This document shows positions 8,649-17,780 of a DNA stretch of 64,000 bases, piece after piece. Made by a program: the position numbers and the translations under genes. The notes beneath the pieces are model-generated. The model was not told the origin of the DNA. It searched no databases and saw only the letters and a list, made by a program, of their open reading frames with translations. Numbering within the stretch: position 1 is the first letter of the stretch; each line of letters begins with the position of its first letter. The stretch covers positions 207,714-271,713 of the forward strand of contig JBGCEJ010000004.1 of assembly GCA_045106235.1 (NCBI GenBank), written 5' to 3'. The stretch is from UBA4427 sp045106235 (GTDB taxonomy: Bacteria; Myxococcota_A; UBA9160; UBA4427).

Positions 8649-9664
8649 TTGCGGAGATAGGTCTCGGCGAGGAGTTCGTAGGAGCGCAGCCGGGCCTTGA
8701 AGTCGTAACAAATCGTCACGATGCCGAGCAGGTCTGTGTCGTAGCGCTCGGCGATTTCGTCGAGTTCTTTGGCGACCTGCTCGGGGCCGCCCGTCGTCGC
8801 GCGCATGCCTGAGTGTTCGAGGAAGCGGAGCTCTTCGGGTGTGAATTCGTGTGCCATGGCTTCTTCCGGCGGGATGATGCCGGGGCCGCGCTGATTTCGG
8901 GCCATCTGGAGTCGCGACACTTTCAGGCTCGAGGCATGCCAGTCGGCTTCTTCCTGGGTTTCGGCGCAGAGGACCTGGACCGCGATATGGACCTGAGGTT
9001 TTTCGAGCTGCGCCGAGGGTCGGAAATGCTTGCGATAATGCTCAACGATCGCGGGGCCGTTCGCGGCGTTGCCGAAGAAATGGGCGAAGCTGAAGGGCAG
9101 CCCGCGCTGGGCCGCGAGTTGGGCGGAGTCGACGCCTGATCCCAGCAGCCAGACTTCCGGGATGCCTTCGGTCGGCGGGCCTGGACGGAGCGTTGCGAAG
9201 GGATGTTCCGGGGGCAGGGTATCCCCGAGGTAGCCGATGAGGTCATCGACCTGCTCGGGATAGGCGCGGACATCGTTGGGTTGGCCGGGATAGGCCATCG
9301 CGACGGCGGTGCGTTGGTCGCCACCGGGCGCACGGCCGAGGCCGAGGTCGACGCGGCCGGGGAAAAGCGTCTCAAGCATGCGGAAGTTCTCGGCGACCTT
9401 GAAAGCGCTGTAGTGCGGCAGCATGACGCCGCCGCTTCCCACGCGCAGCGTCGACGTGGCGGCTCCGATCTGGCCGATCAGGATCTCTGGGCTCGTGCTG
9501 GCGATGCCCGGAAGATTATGATGCTCAGCGACCCAGAAGCGCTCGTATCCCATCGCCTCGCAGGCCACGGCCAGCTCCACGGATTCCCGGAGCGCATCCG
9601 CGCCCGTCCCGCCTTTTCGGACGGGGGATTGTTCGACGACGGTCAGCGTGAGGGGTTTCGGCAT
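8645..9664 (-). CDS. LLM class flavin-dependent oxidoreductase (MsnO8-like)
   Basis: A 339-residue luciferase-like TIM-barrel monooxygenase. The start (LTLTVVEQSPVRKGG), FWVAEHHNLPG near residue 44 and the GGVMLPHYSAFKVAENFRML segment are typical of the MsnO8/luciferase-like group that binds FMN. VDLGLGRAPGG near residue 107 is the conserved flavin-phosphate region. It presumably hydroxylates or oxidises a hydrophobic substrate using reduced flavin. Its 3' end overlaps the convergent DUF1330 gene by 4 nt. Confidence 0.87.
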   Translation of the reverse strand: MPKPLTLTVVEQSPVRKGGTGADALRESVELAVACEAMGYERFWVAEHHNLPGIASTSPEILIGQIGAATSTLRVGSGGVMLPHYSAFKVAENFRMLETLFPGRVDLGLGRAPGGDQRTAVAMAYPGQPNDVRAYPEQVDDLIGYLGDTLPPEHPFATLRPGPPTEGIPEVWLLGSGVDSAQLAAQRGLPFSFAHFFGNAANGPAIVEHYRKHFRPSAQLEKPQVHIAVQVLCAETQEEADWHASSLKVSRLQMARNQRGPGIIPPEEAMAHEFTPEELRFLEHSGMRATTGGPEQVAKELDEIAERYDTDLLGIVTICYDFKARLRSYELLAETYLRN

Positions 9665-9819
9665 GCTTGGAGGGTACGGAAATTCGCCGCGCCCGTCCTG
9701 TCCCAGCGGGCGACCGTGATACGCTTTTGAGGCGATGGCTCGGTCGCTGAGGTCCCCGTCGGGGCCAGGCGCGTCCGGGCGAGCCTAGAATTCCGCCAGG
9801 CCAAAAAGAGGAGAAGCCG

Positions 9820-10848
9820 ATGCGCGCCGCATGTTTTGTCGAGACAGGAAAGCAGATGGAAGTGGCGGAGCAGCCCGACCCAACCCCGGGGCCCGGAGAG
9901 GTCGTCCTTCGCGTGGGCGGATGCGGAATCTGCGGCTCGGATCTGCATGTGACGGAGCTGGGTGGTGCGGTGCCGAAGGGCGCCATCATGGGGCATGAGT
10001 TCGCTGGCGAGATTGTTGCGGTGGGGAAGGGCGCGGCGGGACCCGACGGGCCGTGGCGTGAGGGAGACCGGGTCTGCACGATGCCGGGCATCAGCTGTGG
10101 GACCTGCGCGCGATGTGTCTCAGGAGATGTCATGGGATGTGCTTCGCTGCGCATGACGGGCTTCGGAGATATCGGCGGGGGGTATGCGGAGTACGCGCTG
10201 GCCGGGGATCAGATGACGTTTCGTTTGCCAGAGAGCGTCTCGACCTCAGACGGTGCGATTGTGGAGCCCATGGCGGTGGGCCTCCATGCGGTGGACCGGG
10301 CGGGGCTCACGCCGGGCGAAGATGTACTGATTCTAGGGGCAGGGCCGGTTGGGCTTGCGGTCGCGGCCTGGGCGAAGCTCCTGGGTGCGCGAGAAGTTGT
10401 GGTGAGCGATCCCGCGGATCATCGCCGCGCTCTGGCGCAGAGTCTGGGCGCGACCTCCGTGATCGACCCGCAAAAGGAAGAGCTGGGCGCGGCCTTCGAG
10501 AAGATTACGGGGCATGCGCCGCGACTTGGTTTCGAATGCGTGGGGCGCCCCGGGATGGTCCAGGAAATCGCGAATATTGCGGACCGGGGGGCGACGATTC
10601 TCTCGGCGGGCATGTGCATGGCGATGGACCCGGTGAATCCCCTGGTGATGGGGACGAAGGAGCTCGCGATTCAATTCGTCTCCTACTACCGGCGCGGCGA
10701 TTTCGCGCTGACGGTGGATATGCTGGCGGCGGAGCGCCTCGATCCGCTGCCGATGGTGACGGACCGGATTGCGCTCGACGCTCTGCCCGCGGCCTTCGAG
10801 GCGCTCCGCACGCCCTCGACGGAATGCAAGGTGATTGTCGAGCCCTAG
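9820..10848 (+). CDS. Zinc-binding alcohol/polyol dehydrogenase
   Basis: A 342-residue medium-chain dehydrogenase. Catalytic zinc ligands lie in CGICGSDLH (about 35-43) and GHEFAGE (about 56-62). The structural zinc cysteines are in SCGTCARC and the nearby GC. The Rossmann motif GAGPVG is near residue 171. The GSD-containing zinc motif resembles threonine/sorbitol-type dehydrogenases more than class III enzymes. A GAGGAG ribosome site (agaggagaagccg) precedes the ATG. The substrate is not identifiable. Confidence 0.88.
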   Translation: MRAACFVETGKQMEVAEQPDPTPGPGEVVLRVGGCGICGSDLHVTELGGAVPKGAIMGHEFAGEIVAVGKGAAGPDGPWREGDRVCTMPGISCGTCARCVSGDVMGCASLRMTGFGDIGGGYAEYALAGDQMTFRLPESVSTSDGAIVEPMAVGLHAVDRAGLTPGEDVLILGAGPVGLAVAAWAKLLGAREVVVSDPADHRRALAQSLGATSVIDPQKEELGAAFEKITGHAPRLGFECVGRPGMVQEIANIADRGATILSAGMCMAMDPVNPLVMGTKELAIQFVSYYRRGDFALTVDMLAAERLDPLPMVTDRIALDALPAAFEALRTPSTECKVIVEP

Positions 10849-10983
10849 GGCTCCGGCTTGAGGGTGAGTGGGCTTGTCTTTGGCCTCGCCCTTGGCCTCG
10901 CCCTCGCCCCAAATCGTGAGTTAGAATGACGGGCCCGGGTGGCGGGCCACGAACGAGCCTGCGCCAGCGAAAGTGGAGAGAAG

Positions 10984-12447
10984 ATGAGCAAGTCTGAGTA
11001 CGGAGTGGCGGACGCCGCAGCGGTTTCGAACTGGAGTGATACGGCGGACGTCGTGATTATCGGGCTGGGATGCGCTGGTCTTACGGCCGCGATCGAGGCT
11101 CGCGAGGCGGGCGCCGACGTGCTCGTGTTCGAACGAGCCAGTGGGGGCGGTGGCGTGACCATGATGGCGGCGGGGCATCTCTACCTCGGCGGTGGCACCC
11201 GGGTTCAGAAAGCCGTCGGCGTCGAAGACTCCGTCGAGGATATGTTCACCTATCTGATGATGAACACGCCCGAGCCCGACGAAGAAAAAATTCGGCTCTA
11301 CTGCGACGAGAGCGTGGAGCATTTCAATTGGCTCGTTGAGCACGGCGTTCCCTTCAACGACACGATGTACAAGGGCAAGCACGTTCTTCAGATGACCGAC
11401 GAATGCCTGATCTGGTCGGGCAACGAAGAGGTCTACCCCTTCCGCGAAAAGGCCAAGCCCGCACCCCGAGGCCATAAGGTTGCGCAGGTCGGCGAACTCG
11501 GCGGCGCAAAGATGATCGAATGCCTAACAGCGCAGGCCGTCGATCTCGGCGTGCGCATTGTTTACGACGCGCATGTGCATGGGCTGGTGCGCGAAGGCGG
11601 GCGCATCGTGGGCGCGAGCTACCGCGTCTTCGGCGAAGAGAAGGGCAGCGTCCGCGCGAACAAGGCCGTGATTCTCGCGGCGGGGCAGTTTACGCAGAAC
11701 GATGATCTCTTGAAGGAGTATCTCCCGGAGCTTCTCGACGAGGCCTACACGCGACAGTACACGCCGAACGATGACGGAGCGGGGCATCAGCTCGGCAAGG
11801 CCGCGGGCGGGGTGCTGAAGCATATGGATGGCGCCCTCATGACGGCGGCCTTCTATCCGCCGGAGAGCCATATCAAGGGCATCCTCGTGAACAAGGAAGG
11901 CAAGCGCTACGTCTCCGAGGACTCCTATCACTCGCGTTCCAGCATTATCACGACGCAGCAGCCCGACCGGACGGGCTGGCTCATCGTCGATGAAAAGACC
12001 TACGCGGTTGAGCCTCAGCATTACGGGGCGTATCCCCTCGTCGATGCGTTCGAGACGGTGGAGGAAATGGAGCAGGCCCTTAGCTTGCCCTCGGGCTCAC
12101 TCGTGGAAACGATGGCGAACTACAATAAGCACGCAGCGAACGGCGAGGACCCGGAATTTCACAAGGGCAAAAAATGGCTCACGCCCCTCGATAACGCGCC
12201 CTTCGCGGCCCTCGACGCGTCTGTTGGCGCGGCCACGTATATGGCGTTTACGCTGGGTGGTCTCGATGTCACGATCGACGCCGAAGTCGTGGCGGAGGGG
12301 GGTGGCACCGTGCCCGGGCTATACGCCATTGGCGGCTGTGCTTCCAATATCGCCCAGGACGGCACGGGCTATTCGAGCGGCACCTGCATTGGTGAGTCGA
12401 CCTTTTTTGGCCGACGAGCGGGGCGACACGCGGCGGCGAACAGCTAG
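10984..12447 (+). CDS. FAD-binding dehydrogenase (fumarate reductase/ketosteroid dehydrogenase type)
   Basis: A 487-residue flavoprotein of the FAD_binding_2 family. The dinucleotide-binding motif GLGCAGLTAAIEA lies near residues 29-41 with GADVLVFERASGGGG after it. The C terminus has GLYAIGGC and GYSSGTCIGESTFFGRRAG, the family's FAD-contacting end. Family members perform trans-dehydrogenation of steroids or reduction of activated double bonds. I chose ATG 10984 because GGAGAGAAG precedes it; an in-frame start at 10939 is less likely. A paralog lies at 49176-50654. Its end is 4 bp from the convergent TauD gene. Confidence 0.87.
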   Translation: MSKSEYGVADAAAVSNWSDTADVVIIGLGCAGLTAAIEAREAGADVLVFERASGGGGVTMMAAGHLYLGGGTRVQKAVGVEDSVEDMFTYLMMNTPEPDEEKIRLYCDESVEHFNWLVEHGVPFNDTMYKGKHVLQMTDECLIWSGNEEVYPFREKAKPAPRGHKVAQVGELGGAKMIECLTAQAVDLGVRIVYDAHVHGLVREGGRIVGASYRVFGEEKGSVRANKAVILAAGQFTQNDDLLKEYLPELLDEAYTRQYTPNDDGAGHQLGKAAGGVLKHMDGALMTAAFYPPESHIKGILVNKEGKRYVSEDSYHSRSSIITTQQPDRTGWLIVDEKTYAVEPQHYGAYPLVDAFETVEEMEQALSLPSGSLVETMANYNKHAANGEDPEFHKGKKWLTPLDNAPFAALDASVGAATYMAFTLGGLDVTIDAEVVAEGGGTVPGLYAIGGCASNIAQDGTGYSSGTCIGESTFFGRRAGRHAAANS

Positions 12448-12451
12448 CGCT

Positions 12452-13336
12452 TTAGCGAGGGACGTCGCCCGCGAGCGTCGTGCGGTGGAGTACGCGCAGA
12501 TGTCCGTCGTAGCCGCCATCGGCGAAATGCATTGTCGATCGGTTATCCCAAAGGACGAGCATGTCCGGCTCCCATTTGTGCCGGTAGACGAATTCATCTT
12601 GGGTCATATGCTCGTAGAGGTACCGGAGCAGCGTGAAGTTTTCGGCGGGCGTTAGGCCCTCGATGCCGACGGTGTAGACGGGGTTCACGAAAAGCGATTT
12701 CCGACCGGTGGCGGGATGCGTTCGCACGACCGGATGCGTTTCCGTCTCTTCCGCTTCTTCCGACACGACGATCTTCATCGTTCGCTCGCCGGTTTCTTTC
12801 GCGAAGACGCCTTTCGGGCCATAGGCAAAAGAGGCGCTGTGCTTTGCGCGCAGGCCTTCGAGCATGCCGCGGAAGGTTTCGGAGAGCGCCTCCCAGGCGC
12901 GGTGGCCGTCGGCATAGAGCGTGTCGCCGCCGACGGGCGGAATCACTTTCGAGTGGAGGAGCGTGCCTGCAGGCGGGCAGGACTGGAAACTCCAATCCGA
13001 ATGCCAGGCGGCGCCGAAATTCTGGGCCGTCTCGTTCGGCTCGCGGCGAAGCTCGAGGATATTCGGGTGGCCATCCATGGGCTCGATAAAGGGGTCGGCG
13101 CCGAACTCACCGAGCGCGCGCGTGAAGGCTTCGAGTTGCTCCGGGGTGAGCGTTTGGTTGGGGAAGACGAGAAATCCGTGCTTCGCCCAAGCCACGCGGA
13201 GGGACTCAGCCGTTTCCGTCGCGACCGGATTCGCGAGGTCGAGTCCCGTGACGCGCGCGCCGAAACCGGATTCCATGGGGCGGATCTCAATGTCAGCAGG
13301 GGACGTTCTGATAGAGGCGGAGGAGGGGGCACTCAT
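12452..13336 (-). CDS. TauD/TfdA family alpha-ketoglutarate dioxygenase
   Basis: A 294-residue Fe(II)/2-oxoglutarate dioxygenase. The metal-binding H-x-D is in WHSDWSF, and the distal His and 2-oxoglutarate Arg lie in the C-terminal MHFADGGYDGHLRVLHRTTL region. The N terminus (IEIRPMESGFGARVTGLDL) matches the family start. The ATG follows AGGAG at 8 nt. The enzyme would hydroxylate a small substrate such as a sulfonate, aryl-oxyacid or carboxylate. A C-terminal remnant of another family member lies at about 14350-14571. Confidence 0.9.
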   Translation of the reverse strand: MSAPSSASIRTSPADIEIRPMESGFGARVTGLDLANPVATETAESLRVAWAKHGFLVFPNQTLTPEQLEAFTRALGEFGADPFIEPMDGHPNILELRREPNETAQNFGAAWHSDWSFQSCPPAGTLLHSKVIPPVGGDTLYADGHRAWEALSETFRGMLEGLRAKHSASFAYGPKGVFAKETGERTMKIVVSEEAEETETHPVVRTHPATGRKSLFVNPVYTVGIEGLTPAENFTLLRYLYEHMTQDEFVYRHKWEPDMLVLWDNRSTMHFADGGYDGHLRVLHRTTLAGDVPR

Positions 13337-13499
13337 GGATTTTCTCCTGGGGCGATGGACCCCTCGATTCTACACCGCGGAAGCGGAGCGGAGCATTGCC
13401 TGGATTGGTAGACTTTTCTGACTCGGGGTCGGCGCTGTCCGGATTTAGAGCAACCGGTTCGGCCGCTTGATCGCCCCTTGATCTAAATGGATCGGAGAA

Positions 13500-13979
13500 A
13501 TGATGGACGATGTCCGAAGCGCTTTGAATTTGCCGCCCTGCTGTCAGGTGGGTTTCGTCTACCCCGATCTCGAGGCCGCGATCAAGCTTTTCGAGCCGCT
13601 CTTCGGCGAGTTTAAGATCGTTTCGTATGGACCGACTGAAGGCGCGCTCTACCGCGGCAAGCCTGAGCCCTACGAGCTTCGTATGGGGATCGCCTATACT
13701 GGAGACCTTGAGCTTGAGCTGATCGAATGGGTGAGCGGCAAGACGCCGCATAAGGAATTCCTCGACGCGGGCAAGACGGGGATGCAGCATCTCAGCTTTA
13801 CCGTCGAGGATCTCGACGATGTCGTCGAGCGTGCGAAGCCCCTGGGCTTTGAGGCGATTTGGTATCACGCCATGAGCGATGAGATTAAATACGCCTACCT
13901 CGAACGCAAAGACGATCCTGTTCTGATTGAACTTACGCAGCGTCCCTGGTCCGGCGGCAACGTCCAGCTCGACGAGTAG
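13500..13979 (+). CDS. VOC (glyoxalase/dioxygenase superfamily) protein
   Basis: A 159-residue vicinal-oxygen-chelate protein of two beta-alpha-beta-beta-beta modules. The likely metal ligands are Gln in CCQVGFVYPD, His in MQHLSFTVEDLDDV, and Glu in PVLIELTQRP. DLEAAIKLFEPLFG is the standard first helix. The start could be either Met of the MM pair. It is 8 bp upstream of a small HAD-like gene, suggesting an operon. The reaction is unknown; family reactions include isomerisation, epimerisation and extradiol cleavage. Confidence 0.82.
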   Translation: MMDDVRSALNLPPCCQVGFVYPDLEAAIKLFEPLFGEFKIVSYGPTEGALYRGKPEPYELRMGIAYTGDLELELIEWVSGKTPHKEFLDAGKTGMQHLSFTVEDLDDVVERAKPLGFEAIWYHAMSDEIKYAYLERKDDPVLIELTQRPWSGGNVQLDE

Positions 13980-13987
13980 GGAACGAA

Positions 13988-14353
13988 ATGAGTGCTGAAC
14001 CGCGTGTTCTGCTGAGCCTTGATATCGACGGCACGATGGAGGTCGGAGACCCGCCGGGGCCCATCCCCGTTGCGAAGATCCTAGAGGCCAAGGCGAAGGG
14101 CTATATCGTGGGCAGCGCATCCGACCGAGTGATGAGCGACCAACAGCGCCTTTGGGATCGAAACCAGATAGAAATGGATTTCGTCGGTCATAAACATAAG
14201 CTCGACGAAATCCGTGCGCGGTTTCCCGAGGCGGAGCGCTGGATTCATATCGGCGACGGTGACGCCGACCATATCTACGCTTTGCAGCACGGCTTCGAGT
14301 TCTATTGGATGGACCAGGTTCCCGCCGACGGAACCGAGGGCTGGATCTTCTAG
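13988..14353 (+). CDS. Minimal capless HAD-like phosphatase-type protein
   Basis: A 121-residue protein with HAD superfamily motifs in order: DIDGT (residues about 12-16, motif I), GSAS (motif II Ser), HKHKL (motif III Lys), and GDGDAD (motif IV acidic). No cap domain is present, so it is shorter than typical phosphatases. It follows the VOC gene after 8 bp. Its stop overlaps, as CTAG, the stop of a convergent TauD remnant. Hydrolysis of a phosphorylated substrate is inferred from the motifs only. Confidence 0.72.
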   Translation: MSAEPRVLLSLDIDGTMEVGDPPGPIPVAKILEAKAKGYIVGSASDRVMSDQQRLWDRNQIEMDFVGHKHKLDEIRARFPEAERWIHIGDGDADHIYALQHGFEFYWMDQVPADGTEGWIF

Positions 14354-14571
14354 GCGTTCGGCGCGGGAAAAGGCGGAGGGATCGCTGCCCGCGCGGAAAA
14401 GGCGACGAGTACCCGACGGCGCCCCTCGAAGGATCGGCTTCCGTGCATGACCAAGTGGCTGTCGAGAATAGCGATGTCCCCCTGCTGCCATTCCAGCGCC
14501 GCGCTTAGCTCCCCAAGCCCCGCCGAGTTCTCCGCGACAACCGGAAAGCTCAACGCCCCTTCTTCGCTCCC
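14350..14571 (-). pseudogene. C-terminal fragment of a TauD/SyrP-like dioxygenase
   Basis: This frame encodes LEWQQGDIAILDSHLVMHG followed by SRSFEGRRRVLVAF. It is the recognisable C-terminal end of a TauD/SyrP-type 2-oxoglutarate dioxygenase, with the distal iron-ligand His and the cosubstrate Arg. The rest of the roughly 250-residue enzyme is absent: upstream the frame enters the GC-rich direct repeat at 14577-14635 and then an unrelated zinc-ribbon gene. The only nearby start is a TTG at 14553 without a proper ribosome site. It is probably a decayed gene truncated by deletion; expression as a 67-residue peptide is possible but unlikely to be catalytic. Confidence 0.65.
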
Positions 14572-14765
14572 GCGTCGCTCTGCGCCGCGCTGCGAAGCGC
14601 CCGCGGCCCCGCGGCGCTCTGCGCCGCGCTGCGAATAGGCGGTGCGGGTTCAAGGTCAGAGCATGACTCGAAATAGCCGCATCTCGGACAGCGGATTTTG
14701 CATTTCAGCCCGTCCATCTGATGCGAACAATTCAGGCAGACGTAGCGACTCGAATCTGGATTCAT
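14550..14765 (-). CDS. Small zinc-ribbon protein
   Basis: A 71-residue protein with two CxxC knuckles (Cys10/13 and Cys26/29) plus Cys22 and Cys35 in a YVCLNCSHQMDG ... RCPRCGYFESCSDLE arrangement, a rubredoxin-like zinc ribbon. The ATG follows a strong AAGGGGG site. Residues after about 42 are Ala/Arg/Ser-rich and are translated from the GC-rich direct repeat, so the natural C terminus may have been replaced by the same rearrangement that truncated the neighbouring dioxygenase. The function is unknown; metal or nucleic-acid binding is plausible. Confidence 0.65.
   Translation of the reverse strand: MNPDSSRYVCLNCSHQMDGLKCKIRCPRCGYFESCSDLEPAPPIRSAAQSAAGPRALRSAAQSDAGAKKGR
14577..14635. repeat. 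Two identical 20-nt direct repeats
   Basis: The 20-mer gctctgcgccgcgctgcgaa occurs at 14577-14596 and 14616-14635, 39 nt apart start to start, with a palindromic ccgcggccccgcgg between. It sits exactly at the junction of the zinc-ribbon gene and the truncated dioxygenase. It could be a rearrangement scar or a REP-like element. Confidence 0.8.
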
Positions 14766-14849
14766 GGCGACCCCCTTGGCACGAGAACATACCCCAGCGC
14801 GCTGCTGACTTGGTCGAGCCGGGCGCGGTGTCGGGCCGCGCGCTCAGGC

Positions 14850-16787
14850 TCAGTCCTCGGCCTCAGCGCGGGCCTCGCCGTCGAGTTGGAGGCGGGCGAG
14901 GTCGGCATAGAGTCCGCCCTCGGCGACGAGTTCGTCGTGACGGCCTTGGGCGACGATGCGCCCGCCGTCGACGACGAGGATGCGGTGGGCGCCGCGGACG
15001 GTGGCGAGGCGGTGGGCGATGACGATGGTGGTGCGGCCGGTCTTTAGCCGTTCGAGGGCCTGTTGGACGAGGCGCTCGCTTTGGGAATCGAGGGAGCTGG
15101 TGGCTTCGTCGAGAAGGAGGATCGGGGCGTCTTTTAGAACGGCGCGGGCGATGGCGACGCGCTGGCGCTGGCCGCCGGAGAGGGTCATGCCGTTTTCACC
15201 GAGCGCTGTGTCGTAGCCTGCGGGAAGATCCCTTGCGAATTCGTCGACGCGGGCGGCGGCCGCCGCGGTTTCAACGTCGGCATCGCTCGCTTCGGGGCGG
15301 CCGTAGCGAATGTTCTCGCGGAGGGTTTCGCTAAAAATGGCGGTCTCTTGCGGCACGATGGCCATGTGACTTCGGAGGTCTCGTGGATCGGCTTGGCGGA
15401 GATCGACGCCGTCGACGCGGATGGTGCCCGCATCGGGATCGTAGAAGCGCATCAGCATGCGCAGGACGGTGCTCTTGCCGGCGCCGGAGGGGCCGACGAT
15501 GGCCACGGTCTCGCCCGGTTCTGCGCGAAAGCTGAAGTCCTTGAGGGCGACGACGTCGCGGCGGGTGGGGTAGGCGAAGGAGACGCCCTCGAAGGCGACT
15601 TCTCCCCGACCGGGGGCAGAGAGGCGGACGGGGTTGGCGGGGGCTTCGATTTCGGGTTCGATGGCAAGGAGTTCGAAGAGGCGCTCGGCGGCGCCTGCAG
15701 CGAGCTGGAGATCGCCCCAGACTTCCGTGAGGGCCGCCATGCTCATGGCGGAGAACATCGCGTAGAGCACGAATTGGCCAAGCTGGCCGCTGCTCATGGT
15801 GCCTTCCAGCACGTTCTGAGCCCCGACCCATAAGATGCCGGAAATAAACGCGAAAACGAGAAAGATGACGAGGGCCGTGAGCACGGCCCGGGCGAGCAGG
15901 CGGGCCCGGGCGGCCTGGAACGCGGTCTCGACCACATCGCGGTAGCGGAGGCGATCGGCGGCTTCGTGAGTGAAGGCCTGGACGGTTTGAATGAAGCTCA
16001 GGGCTTCGCCTGCGAAGACGTTGGTATCGGCAAGGGTGTCTTGGCTCCGGCGCGAGAGGCGGCGCACCATACGACCGAAGGCCAGGAGTGGGAGGGCGAT
16101 GGCCGGGATCGCCAAGAGGACGAGGCCGGAGAGCTTGGGGCTCGTGTAGACGAGTAGTCCGACGGCGCCGACGAGCGTGAAGGCGTTGCGCAATGCGATC
16201 GAGATCGTGGAGCCGACGACGGTCTTGATCAGGGTGGTGTCTGTGGTCAGTCGAGACTGAATCTCGCTCGTATGGTTCTTTTCAAAGAAGGCCGGGCTCT
16301 GCCCAACGACATGATCGAAGACCGCAGAGCGCAAGTCCGTCACCACGCGTTCACCAATCCATGAGACGAGGAAGAATCGAAGTGAGCTGGTCAGGCCCAT
16401 GAGCAGCGCGACCCCGATCAAGCCCATGAAATAGGTATCGAGCTTCTCGGCGTTCTCGGTGGAGAAGCCCTGGTCGATCACGATGCGCACAGTCAGGGGG
16501 ACGATGAGCATCACGCTCGTCGAGGCAACGAGAGCGAGTAGCGCTCCGACCACGACGCCGCGGTAGGGGAGAACGAAGGGCAGGAGCGATCGCAGCGGCG
16601 TGAGCTTGCGTCCCTTCGGCCGGCGCTTCGGATCATCGGCTTCAGCGGAGGAGGGGGCTGGATCCGAGGGCATTGCAGGCGTTGCAGTCGTGGCGGTCGT
16701 TGCGTGGGGCGTGGAATCGGTCGAGGAACTCAGGGGGATATCCAATCGGAGCGAGTTTGAAAGGCGCGCGCGGAGTCTACCCCGCAA
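14850..16787 (-). CDS. ABC exporter, MsbA/ABCB-type half transporter
   Basis: A fused membrane and ATPase half transporter of about 645 residues. Residues about 70-350 hold the six-helix ABC transmembrane domain (starting LLPFVLPYRGVVVGALLALVA in pieces, with EKNHTSEIQSRLTTDT as coupling region). The ATPase has Walker A GPSGAGKST, signature LSGGQRQR, Walker B ILLLDEATS and H-loop VIAHRLATV. It probably dimerises and exports lipid, drug or peptide. The longest frame begins at a TTG (16787); an internal ATG at 16673 would remove a Ser/Thr/Pro-rich leader and is a good alternative. It is monocistronic in appearance. Confidence 0.88.
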   Translation of the reverse strand: MRGRLRARLSNSLRLDIPLSSSTDSTPHATTATTATPAMPSDPAPSSAEADDPKRRPKGRKLTPLRSLLPFVLPYRGVVVGALLALVASTSVMLIVPLTVRIVIDQGFSTENAEKLDTYFMGLIGVALLMGLTSSLRFFLVSWIGERVVTDLRSAVFDHVVGQSPAFFEKNHTSEIQSRLTTDTTLIKTVVGSTISIALRNAFTLVGAVGLLVYTSPKLSGLVLLAIPAIALPLLAFGRMVRRLSRRSQDTLADTNVFAGEALSFIQTVQAFTHEAADRLRYRDVVETAFQAARARLLARAVLTALVIFLVFAFISGILWVGAQNVLEGTMSSGQLGQFVLYAMFSAMSMAALTEVWGDLQLAAGAAERLFELLAIEPEIEAPANPVRLSAPGRGEVAFEGVSFAYPTRRDVVALKDFSFRAEPGETVAIVGPSGAGKSTVLRMLMRFYDPDAGTIRVDGVDLRQADPRDLRSHMAIVPQETAIFSETLRENIRYGRPEASDADVETAAAAARVDEFARDLPAGYDTALGENGMTLSGGQRQRVAIARAVLKDAPILLLDEATSSLDSQSERLVQQALERLKTGRTTIVIAHRLATVRGAHRILVVDGGRIVAQGRHDELVAEGGLYADLARLQLDGEARAEAED

Positions 16788-16907
16788 ATTCGGGGAGGGG
16801 GCGACGCCTTTGATTTGGCTAGTCTCGGAGCAGCGGTGGGCGAGCTGAGTTCGGCGAGCGAGAGCGCAGCCCGGCCATGCGGCCGCGGGGAGCGAAAGGG
16901 ATGAGCG

Positions 16908-17696
16908 ATGAATCGAAGCCTTGAAGGCAAGGTGGCCATGGTGACGGGAGCAGGGCCTGGGATCGGGCGGGCGACGGCGCTGCGGTTCGCGCAGGATGGC
17001 GCGGACGTCGTTGTGGCGGCGAGGCGCGCCGAACCCCTCGCGGAGCTGGCGCGTTTCATTGAAGGGGAGACGGGGAGACGCGCCCTGGCCGTTCCCTGCG
17101 ATCTGAAAGACCTGGCGGCCTGTACGGCGCTCGTGGATCAGGCGGTTGCTGAGTTCGGGCGACTCGATGGGCTCGTGAATGTGGCGACCTCGGGATTCAA
17201 GCGGCAGAAGATCGCCGGGATGGACTGGACGAGCTATTTCGAGTCGCTCCAGCTGAATGTGATCGGCACGATGCAGGTCTGCGGGGACGCGGCTTTGCGG
17301 ATGGCGGAGACGGGCGGTGGCTCGATCGTGAATATCGGAACGCTAAGTACGACGGCGCTGATTCCGAAGAACTCGGAATACAGTTCGACGAAGACCGCGA
17401 TGATTTCGATGTCGAAGACGATGGCACGGGAGATGGGGCGGCAGAATATTCGCGTGAACATCGTGACGCCCGGGTATACGACGGGGGACGATCTAGACGG
17501 CCTTTTTGAGCGCATGGCCAAAGGGGCCGGGGTGACCCCGGAGGAGATGAGCCAGCAGATCGCGGAACAATGTGAGCTCAAGCGGCATGTGGATCCGGAG
17601 GATATCGCCGAGGCGTGTCTCTTCTTGGTGTCGGACCGGTCCCGGAATATCACGGGCATCGAGGTCGACGTGACGGCGGGCGCGATGGTTCGTTAG
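16908..17696 (+). CDS. Short-chain dehydrogenase/reductase (SDR)
   Basis: A 262-residue classical SDR. Cofactor motif TGAGPGIGRATAL is near residue 13, and the fourth-strand NNAG is replaced by NVATSG. The catalytic triad is Ser in IGTLSTTA and YSSTK in NSEYSSTKTAM. It starts a plus-strand run with a crotonase and an APH-like kinase (gaps 84 and 3 bp), suggesting acyl-CoA or alcohol metabolism. The substrate is not identifiable. Confidence 0.87.
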   Translation: MNRSLEGKVAMVTGAGPGIGRATALRFAQDGADVVVAARRAEPLAELARFIEGETGRRALAVPCDLKDLAACTALVDQAVAEFGRLDGLVNVATSGFKRQKIAGMDWTSYFESLQLNVIGTMQVCGDAALRMAETGGGSIVNIGTLSTTALIPKNSEYSSTKTAMISMSKTMAREMGRQNIRVNIVTPGYTTGDDLDGLFERMAKGAGVTPEEMSQQIAEQCELKRHVDPEDIAEACLFLVSDRSRNITGIEVDVTAGAMVR

Positions 17697-17780
17697 GCCT
17701 GTGTGCGGTCGAAGATAGGCGCGATGCGCGGGGAGATGCGGACGCCGCGCGAACAGCGAAAAGTGAAAAGGAAATGCGAC

